36,451 nt of DNA from positions 1 to 36,451 of the forward strand of contig JBDSUJ010000004.1 of the NCBI GenBank assembly GCA_039927815.1, read 5' to 3'. Below the pieces are notes generated by a model, which did not search any database, was not told the DNA's origin, and saw only the letters and a list, made by a program, of their open reading frames with translations. Source of the DNA: Croceibacterium_A sp039927815. GTDB lineage: Bacteria; Pseudomonadota; Alphaproteobacteria; Sphingomonadales; Sphingomonadaceae. Shown piece after piece: positions 22,490-29,155 of the stretch; position 1 is the first letter of the stretch; the number at the start of each line of letters is the position of its first letter. Made by a program: the position numbers and the translations under genes.

Positions 22490-23367
22490 CAAGCGGCTTT
22501 CGCGAGATAGGGCTGCGCGCGGTCCTTGCCGCCGAACTTCTCGATGAACCCTGAAAACATCGCCTTATAGGCCTGGTACTGCGCGTCGATCAGCCGCAGC
22601 GGCTCAAAATCCTTGGGCTTGGCGGTGTGATAATCGACGAAGCTTTGCACGAACACGTGCTTGAGGTTGGTCGAGATGTTGACCTTGGCGCTGCCGCGCG
22701 CGATCGCCTTGGCGAACGTCTCGTCGCTCAAACCCGTGCCGCCGTGCAGCGCCATCGGCGTGCGGGTCAGCTCGTTGATGCGCTGGATGCGGTCGAAATC
22801 GACCACCGGGTCGCCGTGATAGAACCCGTGCGCCGTGCCGACCGCGCACGCGAACGCCGACAGGTCGAGCGCGTCGCAGAAAGTCTTGGCATCCTCCGGA
22901 TCGGTCAGCACCGACTGGTCGGCATTGACCACCATGTCGTCCTCGACACCCATGATCTGGCCCAGCTCGGCTTCCATGCCCACGCCGTACTTGTCGGCGA
23001 TGTCGCGCACGCGCTTCGACAGCTCGAGGTTTTCATCGAACGGCAGTTCCGAGGCATCGATCATGATCGAGGTCCAGCCGGCCTTGGCGCAGGCTTCGAT
23101 CATCGCGATGTCCTTGCAGTGGTCGAGATGGAGCACCACGGGCACCGGCGAATCTTCCGCCACAGTGCGGACCCACGAGACGATTTCCCGGTGGCTCCAG
23201 TACTGGATGGTCTTGGTGCTGACCTGGCAGATCACCGGGGCGTTCAACTCCTCGGCCGCCTGCACCATTGCTTTGGTGGTGCCGTAATCGACCAGGTTGA
23301 ACGCGGCGACGGCATAATGGTTGTCCATCGCGTCACGCAGCAGCGGTTTCATGTTTACGAGCGGCAT
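22489..23367 (-). CDS. Class II (zinc) ketose-bisphosphate aldolase, FBP-aldolase family
   Basis: A 292-residue class II aldolase. Catalytic Asp82 and Zn ligand His83 are in VVLHLDHCKD. MEAELGQIMGVED follows, then Zn ligands His180 (AVGTAHGFYHG) and His208 (ALHGGTGLSD), and the phosphate-binding KVNISTNLK. ATG 23367 is chosen because AAAGGGAG precedes it at ideal spacing; a GTG 24 bases upstream is less likely. The enzyme cleaves or forms ketose 1-phosphates using dihydroxyacetone phosphate as donor. Substrates could be fructose-1,6-bisphosphate, tagatose-1,6-bisphosphate, or shorter ketose 1-phosphates. It heads a four-gene operon with a CbbY-type phosphatase and DhaL/DhaK, hinting at a specialised role beyond glycolysis. 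Its TGA overlaps the phosphatase ATG. Confidence 0.9.
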   Translation of the reverse strand: MPLVNMKPLLRDAMDNHYAVAAFNLVDYGTTKAMVQAAEELNAPVICQVSTKTIQYWSHREIVSWVRTVAEDSPVPVVLHLDHCKDIAMIEACAKAGWTSIMIDASELPFDENLELSKRVRDIADKYGVGMEAELGQIMGVEDDMVVNADQSVLTDPEDAKTFCDALDLSAFACAVGTAHGFYHGDPVVDFDRIQRINELTRTPMALHGGTGLSDETFAKAIARGSAKVNISTNLKHVFVQSFVDYHTAKPKDFEPLRLIDAQYQAYKAMFSGFIEKFGGKDRAQPYLAKAA

Positions 23368-23491
23368 CGAAGCTCCCTTTGAATTTTCCACCGGCAGCGC
23401 CTCGCCGGGCGCACCTTACGAATCAGTCCCCTACCAATCCGCGCGCCCACGCTCCACCGGAGATTGCGTATGTCCGGCTAAACCGCGCGCG

Positions 23492-24016
23492 TCAGCCCAA
23501 GCCCTGCCACTGGCGGATCGCCTCGATCGGCCAGAACAGCATGATCACGTTGAGGGTTAGGTTGTCGCGGATCACCAGCAGCGTCAGCAATTCGAGCGCC
23601 AGTGCAAGTGCCACGCTTGCCCGCCACGGCAGGCGCGACGCGGCGAGGAATCCGGCGATCATCCACCCGATGTCCGATGCCGAATTGATGATCGAATCGC
23701 CGCTGTAGCCCCAGCTGACAGTGACCGCGCGATACCGGTCGATGATCATGGGGGTATTCTCGGTGACTTCCCAGGCCGCCTCGACCAGCACCGCGATCGG
23801 CAGCGCCCAGCGCGCCGGGCGCCCGCCGAACAGCCGCAGCTTGTGCCACAGCAGCCACGCGGCGAAGTACATGATGAGGCCGTGGGTGAAGTGGCTCGGC
23901 GAATACCAGTCGGTAATATGCTGGCTGTTGCCGCTCGACTCGACGGTGCCGTGCCACAGCGCGACGTACCCACACGTGCAGATCGGCGGGCGTCCCATCA
24001 CGAACAGGATCGCCAC
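23492..24016 (-). CDS. DUF2585 (UPF0314) membrane protein, N-terminus uncertain
   Basis: The protein has MGRPPICTCGYVALWHG, SGNSQHITDWYSPSHFTHGLIMYF and AAWEVTENTPMIIDRYRAVTVSWGYSGDSIINSASDIGWM-type sequence. This is the conserved core of DUF2585, an integral membrane family of alphaproteobacteria with no known function. Four membrane segments are visible. From GTG 24016 the first membrane helix would be too short. The frame remains open upstream through LTAGLTPGRRAAEATLALVA, which restores a normal helix, but offers only CTG 24082, two bases after the stop of the preceding gene, as a start. I give the conservative coordinates; the true start may be 24082. The Cys pair in ICTCG and the His-rich loop are notable but unexplained. 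Confidence 0.8.
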   Translation of the reverse strand: MAILFVMGRPPICTCGYVALWHGTVESSGNSQHITDWYSPSHFTHGLIMYFAAWLLWHKLRLFGGRPARWALPIAVLVEAAWEVTENTPMIIDRYRAVTVSWGYSGDSIINSASDIGWMIAGFLAASRLPWRASVALALALELLTLLVIRDNLTLNVIMLFWPIEAIRQWQGLG

Positions 24017-24083
24017 CGCCAGCGCGACCAGCGCCAGCGTCGCCTCGGCCGCGCGCCGCCCCGGGGTCAGGCCGGCTGTCAGA

Positions 24084-24673
24084 TTACGTCGCGCGGGCCG
24101 CGAACCAGGTCACGAAATCGCTGGTCACATTGCGCGAACCGGTGGTCGCCAGGGCCGCCAGGTCTGCCGATCGCGCCATCTTGAGGTGGGCACAGCCGTT
24201 GCTGGCCGCAAAAGTCTGCGCGCCGCGATTGATCCTTTCCTGCACCGGACCGACCAGGGCTTTCTGCTGAGCGGCATAGTCAGATTTCAATTGCGCTCGC
24301 TTGGCGTCCAGATCGGTCTGTAGTCCCCGGACTTGCTCGGCGGTGCGGTCGTCGGTCGGCACGCTTTGCGGCGCGGCTTCGGTATCGTCGGCGAAAGCCG
24401 CTTCGATGCTGGTCGACGCTCGCGGCGCTTCCTGACGCTGCTCGAGGCGGGCGATTTGCGCTTTTAGGGTATTGATTGCCACTACCTGCGGCCGCAGCGC
24501 GGTGTCGAGCCGCGGATCGCGGTCCCAAGGTCACCGATCCCCGTTGGCGGCGGGGCCATCAGCGCCCGGATCTCGATATAGCAGGATCCGGCGGGCGCGG
24601 CGGCGGGTTGCGCCGAGCCTGGGACCGACGCGACGATGACGAGCGTGGCTGCGGCAACAAGGATCGATTTCAT
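24084..24673 (-). pseudogene. OmpH/Skp-like periplasmic protein, frameshifted
   Basis: Two overlapping frames appear to be one gene. The first (24673 down to TAG at 24482-24484) has a good ribosome binding site (GGGAGAG), a signal peptide (MKSILVAAATLVIVASVPGSAQ), and SCYIEIRALMAPPPTGIGDLGTAIR. The second, one base out of phase, is open from about 24530 to TAA at 24084-24086 and gives LDTALRPQVVAINTLKAQIARLEQRQ. A coiled coil (QVRGLQTDLDAKRAQLKSDYAAQQK) follows, then an end, NVTSDFVTWFAARAT, resembling the C-terminus of OmpH/Skp chaperones. Joining them after GTAIR by a -1 slip, or restoring one lost base, gives a smooth protein of about 195 residues. A true lesion, a programmed frameshift or a sequence error are all possible. 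Assignment to OmpH/Skp is tentative. Confidence 0.6.
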
Positions 24674-24689
24674 CGGAGCTCTCCCAAGC

Positions 24690-24720
24690 TCTGTCGCCGT
24701 TTTTAAACGGCTTCTGTCGC
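24690..24720. promoter_or_regulatory. Palindrome flanked by direct repeats in the divergent crt promoter region
   Basis: TCTGTCGC occurs at 24690-24697 and 24713-24720, 23 bases apart. Between and partly overlapping them is the perfect 7-bp inverted repeat GCCGTTT-TT-AAACGGC (24696-24711). It sits in the 126-base gap between the divergent OmpH-like gene and crtY. A second small hairpin, GGGTC-CGGT-GACCC, is at 24732-24745. A regulator-binding role is inferred from position and symmetry; no clear -35/-10 could be fixed. Confidence 0.4.
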
Positions 24721-24799
24721 ATGGTCTATCAGGGTCCGGTGACCCGTCAACGTTCGCACTGGCGTTGCGCGTCCGTTCGGTTCCGCTAAGGCAGCGGCC

Positions 24800-25981
24800 A
24801 TGACCGGGCGCGACTGCGATATCGCCATCGTCGGCGGCGGGCTGGCCGGCGGGCTGATCGCGCTGGCGCTAGGCCGGGCGCGCCCGGAGCTGGCGGTACG
24901 CCTGATCGAAAGCGGCCCGAGGCTGGGCGGCAATCACCGGTGGAGCTGGTTCGCCAGCGACCTGTCGCCTGCCGGCGCGGACTTGCTGGCACCGTTCCAC
25001 AAGGCCGAATGGGACCACGGCTACGCCGTCGCATTTCCCGGATTGCGGCGGCACTTGGCGACCGGCTATCGCTCGCTCGCCTCGCCCGATTTCGCCGCCG
25101 GCCTGATGCGCGAATTGTCCGCCGGGACGGTGCTGACGGGATGCGCGGTACGCTCGCTCGATCGCCGCGGGATTGATCTCGCGGACGGCGAACGCATTGC
25201 CGCCCGCGTGGTGATCGACGCGCGCGGTCCGGTGGATGCGGCGCAGTTGACCGGCGGCTGGCAGGTGTTCCTCGGGCGTCACGTGCGCACCGCCGCGCCG
25301 CACGGGGTCGCGCGGCCGATGATCATGGATGCGAGCGTCGCTCAGCTCGGCGGGTACCGCTTCGTGTACGTGCTGCCGCTCGGCGCTCACGAGCTGTTCG
25401 TCGAGGACACCTATTATCAGGACGCACCGCTGCTCGATCGCGCGGCCTTGTCGGCGCGGCTCGATGCCTATTGCGCCCACCACGGCTGGGGCGGTGAGGT
25501 GGTGGCGGAAGAGACCGGTGTGCTGCCGGTGATCACAGGCGGCGATTTCGCCGCGTTCCAGGCCGCGCACCACATTCCGGGCGTGGCGGTGGTCGGCGCG
25601 CGCGGCGGGTTCGTCCACCCGCTGACCAGCTATACCCTGCCGTTCGCGGTCGAGACCGCGTTTGCGATCGCCGCCCAGGCCGGCTTGCTCGGCGACACGT
25701 TAGCTGAGCTGATTGCGGCGCGGGCCCGGCGCCACTGGCACGCGACGCGGTTTTACCGCCGGCTCGGCGCGATGCTGTTCACCGCCGCCTCCCCGGACCA
25801 GCGCTGGCGCGTGTTCGAACGCTTCTATCGCTTGCCCGAACCGTTGATCGAGCGGTTCTACGCCGGCCGCTCGACCATGACCGACAAGGCCCGCGTCCTG
25901 TGCGGCCGTCCGCCGGTGCCGTTGACCGGAGCGCTGCGCGCCCTGACCACCCAGCAACCGTCATTGAAAGCCGCTGCGTGA
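24800..25981 (+). CDS. crtY: Lycopene beta-cyclase CrtY
   Basis: CrtY cyclises both ends of lycopene to give beta-carotene, acting at the membrane with a reduced flavin. The 393-residue protein begins with the dinucleotide-binding fold IAIVGGGLAGGLIALALG. It then has NHRWSWF, a typical CrtY block, then RFVYVLPLGAHELFVEDTYY, and GARGGFVHPLTSYTLP near the C-terminal third, all diagnostic of CrtY. The length fits the bacterial family. It is the first gene of the coupled stack crtY-crtI-LOG-crtB-mccA. Its TGA stop overlaps the crtI GTG start (GTGA, 25978-25981). It is probably expressed from the 126-base divergent region upstream. Confidence 0.95.
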   Translation: MTGRDCDIAIVGGGLAGGLIALALGRARPELAVRLIESGPRLGGNHRWSWFASDLSPAGADLLAPFHKAEWDHGYAVAFPGLRRHLATGYRSLASPDFAAGLMRELSAGTVLTGCAVRSLDRRGIDLADGERIAARVVIDARGPVDAAQLTGGWQVFLGRHVRTAAPHGVARPMIMDASVAQLGGYRFVYVLPLGAHELFVEDTYYQDAPLLDRAALSARLDAYCAHHGWGGEVVAEETGVLPVITGGDFAAFQAAHHIPGVAVVGARGGFVHPLTSYTLPFAVETAFAIAAQAGLLGDTLAELIAARARRHWHATRFYRRLGAMLFTAASPDQRWRVFERFYRLPEPLIERFYAGRSTMTDKARVLCGRPPVPLTGALRALTTQQPSLKAAA

Positions 25982-27471
25982 CCGCCGAAGGCCGCCGCGC
26001 CTGCGTGATCGGGGCCGGGTTCGGCGGGCTCGCGCTCGCCATCCGCCTTCAGGCCGCGGGTATTGCCACCACCGTGATCGAGGGCCGCGACAAGCCGGGC
26101 GGGCGGGCTTACGTGTGGCAGCGCGACGGGTTCACCTTCGATGCCGGGCCGACGGTAATCACTGATCCGGCGTGCCTACGCGAGCTGTGGGCGCTGACCG
26201 GCCACGACATGGCCGATGACGTTGAGCTGATGCCGGTCATGCCGTTCTACCGCCTCAACTGGCCCGACGGGACCAATTTCGACTATTCGAACGACGAGGC
26301 CGGGCTCAACCGGGAAATCGCCAAGCTCGATCCCGCCGATGTCGACGGCTACGCCGCGTTCCTCGAATACTCGGCGGCGGTTTACGAGGAAGGGTACGTC
26401 AAACTCGGGACGGTGCCATTCCTCGACTTCAAGACGATGATCAAAGCCGCGCCGGCGCTGATGAAGCATCAGGCGTGGCGGTCGGTCTATGCGATGGTCA
26501 GCAAGTACATCCGCAACGAAAAGCTGCGCCAGGCCCTTAGCTTTCACACCCTGCTGGTGGGCGGCAACCCGATGACCACCAGCAGCATCTACGCGCTGAT
26601 TCACAAGCTGGAGAAGGACGGCGGGGTGTGGTGGGCGCGGGGCGGCACCAACCGGCTGGTCGCGGCGATGGTCCGCCATTTCGAACGACTGGGCGGCACC
26701 ATGCGGCTGGGCGACCCGGTGACGCGCATCGAGACCGCCAACAATCGCTGCACCGCGGTCGAAACGCGCAGCGGGTGGCGCGGGACTTTCGACGCGGTCG
26801 CCAGCAATGCCGACATCGTCCATTCGTACCGCGACCTGCTGGGGTCGAGCGCGCGCGGTGCGTCGATGGGCCGTAAGCTGGCCGCCAAGCGCTTCAGCCC
26901 AAGCCTGTTCGTGGTCCATTTCGGGATCGAGGGCAGCTGGCCTGGGATTCCGCATCACATGATCCTGTTCGGACCCCGCTACAAAGGCCTGCTCGACGAC
27001 ATCTACGTCCACGGCGTGTTGCCGGCGGACTTTTCGGTCTATCTGCATCACCCGACGGTAACCGACCCGTCGATGGCGCCCGCGGGCAAGAGCACGTTCT
27101 ACGCGCTGGTGCCCGTCGCGCATCAGGGCAAGCTGGCGGTCGACTGGGACAAGATCGGCCCAGTGCTCGAACGGCGCATCCTCGACGAAGTCAGCCGCCG
27201 CCTGATCCCCGATCTGGCCGACCGCATCGTCACCAAGTTCCATTACGCGCCGAGCGATTTTGCGGCGGACCTCAACGCGCATCTCGGGAGCGCCTTCAGC
27301 CTCGAGCCGACGCTGACCCAGAGCGCGTGGTTTCGCGGCCATAACCGCGACGACGTAATCGGCAACTTCTACCTGGTCGGCGCCGGCACGCATCCGGGCG
27401 CGGGGATTCCCGGCGTGGTCGGCAGCGCCAAGGCCACCGCCGGGCTGATGATCGAGGATCTCGCCGTTTGA
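25978..27471 (+). CDS. crtI: Phytoene desaturase CrtI
   Basis: CrtI introduces four double bonds into phytoene to give lycopene. The 497-residue protein starts at GTG 25978 (GTGA overlap with crtY), immediately before the FAD-binding Rossmann motif CVIGAGFGGLALAIRLQAAG. GGRAYVWQRDGFTFDAGPTVITDP follows, and the C-terminal bacterial CrtI signature FYLVGAGTHPGAGIPGVVGSAKATAGLM. The frame is open further upstream, but that part lies inside crtY. The stop TGA (27469-27471) overlaps the TTG start of the LOG gene. All diagnostic motifs are intact. Desaturation extent (three, four or five steps) cannot be read from sequence, but CrtY next door implies lycopene as product. Confidence 0.96.
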   Translation: MTAEGRRACVIGAGFGGLALAIRLQAAGIATTVIEGRDKPGGRAYVWQRDGFTFDAGPTVITDPACLRELWALTGHDMADDVELMPVMPFYRLNWPDGTNFDYSNDEAGLNREIAKLDPADVDGYAAFLEYSAAVYEEGYVKLGTVPFLDFKTMIKAAPALMKHQAWRSVYAMVSKYIRNEKLRQALSFHTLLVGGNPMTTSSIYALIHKLEKDGGVWWARGGTNRLVAAMVRHFERLGGTMRLGDPVTRIETANNRCTAVETRSGWRGTFDAVASNADIVHSYRDLLGSSARGASMGRKLAAKRFSPSLFVVHFGIEGSWPGIPHHMILFGPRYKGLLDDIYVHGVLPADFSVYLHHPTVTDPSMAPAGKSTFYALVPVAHQGKLAVDWDKIGPVLERRILDEVSRRLIPDLADRIVTKFHYAPSDFAADLNAHLGSAFSLEPTLTQSAWFRGHNRDDVIGNFYLVGAGTHPGAGIPGVVGSAKATAGLMIEDLAV

Positions 27472-28049
27472 AAAGGCTGGCGGTCTATTGCGGCTCGGCC
27501 TCGCCCGAGAACCCGCGCTATGAAGAGCTGGCGATGGAGATCGGCGAGGCGCTGGCGCAGCGCGGCATCGGGGTGGTCTATGGCGGCGGCAAGCTGGGCC
27601 TGATGGGTGCGGTTTCGGCCGGGGCGCTCCTCGCGGGCGGCGAGGTGATCGGGGTCATCCCCGAGGCGCTGGTGGCCGCAGAAGTGGCCAACAAGGCGTG
27701 CACCGAACTCCACGTCGTCAAGACGATGCACGAGCGCAAGAAGGCCTTCACCGATTTGTCGGACGGGTTCCTGACCCTGCCCGGCGGGGTCGGTACGATG
27801 GACGAGCTGTGGGAAGCGGTCAGCTGGGCGCAGCTTGGTTATCATGACAAGCCTGTCGGGCTACTCAACGCTTACGGCTTCTACGATGGCTTGCTCGAAT
27901 TCTACCGCCACATGCACGAGACCGGGTTCGTGCGCGACCAGCACCGCGACATCATCATAGCCGAAACCGAGCTGGACGCGTTACTCGATCGCATGGCGAG
28001 CTATACCCCGCACAAACCGATCTTCCGCATGACGGCGTCCGAACTGTAA
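27468..28049 (+). CDS. LOG-family phosphoribohydrolase (TIGR00730)
   Basis: A 193-residue Rossmann protein with the LOG signatures GVVYGGGKLGLMG (residues about 35-47) and LTLPGGVGTMDELWEA (about 102-117; the PGGxGTxxE motif). LOG enzymes split nucleoside 5'-monophosphates such as N6-modified AMP into base and ribose 5-phosphate, and in plants activate cytokinins. In bacteria the true substrate is often unclear. It begins at TTG 27468 inside the crtI stop (TTGA) and its TAA overlaps the crtB ATG (TAATG, 28049). This sandwiches a nucleotide-processing enzyme between two carotenoid genes. No sign of degradation is seen. Annotation as lysine decarboxylase, an old error for this family, should be avoided. 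Confidence 0.92.
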   Translation: MKRLAVYCGSASPENPRYEELAMEIGEALAQRGIGVVYGGGKLGLMGAVSAGALLAGGEVIGVIPEALVAAEVANKACTELHVVKTMHERKKAFTDLSDGFLTLPGGVGTMDELWEAVSWAQLGYHDKPVGLLNAYGFYDGLLEFYRHMHETGFVRDQHRDIIIAETELDALLDRMASYTPHKPIFRMTASEL

Positions 28050-29155
28050 TGGCGATCCGGGTGTTCCGCGACCGGCGCCCGCGGATGCTCGCCCCGTCGC
28101 GCATCCTGCGCCCGCCGCAACGGCAGATGGGCGGCGGGCGCTGGCGCGAGGATCTGGTGGACGAGGCACGCCGCTCGATCCGCAAAGGCTCGAAGAGCTT
28201 CAGCTTCGCCAGCCGGCTGTTCGACAAGGGCACGCGCGAACGGGCCTTGCTGCTCTATGCGTGGTGCCGCCGGTGCGACGACATCGCCGACGGGCAGGAC
28301 CACGGCGGTACCCCCGAAGCCACGCTCGACTCCGATCCTCGGATCAAGGCGATCCGGGTGCTCACGCGCCGCGCGCTCGAAGGCGAGCCGACCGCCGATC
28401 CGGCATTCGACGCGCTCGGCCAGGTGGCGATGGAAGCGGGCCTGGATCCCCAGACGATCGACGACGTGATCGCCGGTTTCGCGCTCGACGCCGCCGGATG
28501 GCAACCGCACTCCGAAGGCGACCTGATGCGCTATTGCTATCACGTGGCCGGCGCGGTCGGGGTGATGATGGCCCGCGTCATGGGCGTGCCATCGGACGCG
28601 GAGGCGCTGCTCGACCGGGCGTGCGACCTCGGGCTGGCGTTCCAGCTCGTCAACATCGCGCGCGACTTGTGCGAGGACGATGCCGTAGGCCGCTGCTACC
28701 TCCCGGCGGAATGGCTGGCCGAAGCGGATATTCCGCCTGGCGAGCACATGAAGCCGGCTTATCGCGAGCAGCTGGTCGGGTTGGCCGATCGGCTGGTCGA
28801 TCTGGCCGAACAGCATGAGGCGATGGCCCGGCTTGGCGTCAGCGAGCTGGCGTTCCGGCAGCGGTGGGCGGTGCTGACCGCCGCCAACGTTTACATGGCG
28901 ATCGGCCACAAGGTCCGCGCCAAGGGGCCGCGCGCGTGGGATCGCCGCGTGCGGACTTCGCTCATCATCAAGCTGCGCGCGCTCAGCAAGGCGTGGTTCG
29001 AAACGCTCGATCGCGCGCCCGAGCCGTTCGCGCGGCCTGCCTGGGACCGGGGCCGCATCCTGATCGCCGTCCGCATGTCAGGGCCGATCCCCGCCAACCC
29101 GATGACTCCGCTGCCCGACGAGGAGAGCAGCATCCGCCCCGAGGACCGCGCGTGA
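28049..29155 (+). CDS. crtB: Phytoene synthase CrtB
   Basis: CrtB condenses two geranylgeranyl diphosphates into phytoene, the entry step of carotenoid synthesis. The 368-residue protein shows the squalene/phytoene synthase motifs: RKGSKSFSFASRLF, then the first aspartate-rich site YAWCRRCDDIAD (about 70-81). The second is NIARDLCEDDAVGRCYLP (about 202-219), with Asp206 among the Mg ligands. The basic N-terminal 30 residues (RDRRPRMLAPSRILRPPQR) are longer than in many CrtB proteins. ATG 28049 is kept because it overlaps the LOG stop by one base. The C-terminal tail after residue 330 is Pro-rich and probably disordered. TGA 29153-29155 overlaps the GTG start of the carboxylase gene. Confidence 0.95.
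   Translation: MAIRVFRDRRPRMLAPSRILRPPQRQMGGGRWREDLVDEARRSIRKGSKSFSFASRLFDKGTRERALLLYAWCRRCDDIADGQDHGGTPEATLDSDPRIKAIRVLTRRALEGEPTADPAFDALGQVAMEAGLDPQTIDDVIAGFALDAAGWQPHSEGDLMRYCYHVAGAVGVMMARVMGVPSDAEALLDRACDLGLAFQLVNIARDLCEDDAVGRCYLPAEWLAEADIPPGEHMKPAYREQLVGLADRLVDLAEQHEAMARLGVSELAFRQRWAVLTAANVYMAIGHKVRAKGPRAWDRRVRTSLIIKLRALSKAWFETLDRAPEPFARPAWDRGRILIAVRMSGPIPANPMTPLPDEESSIRPEDRA

Noticed and set aside
27468..28049. Annotation of the LOG protein as lysine decarboxylase
   Set aside because: The PGGxGTxxE motif defines the LOG phosphoribohydrolase family; the decarboxylase name is a historical misannotation.
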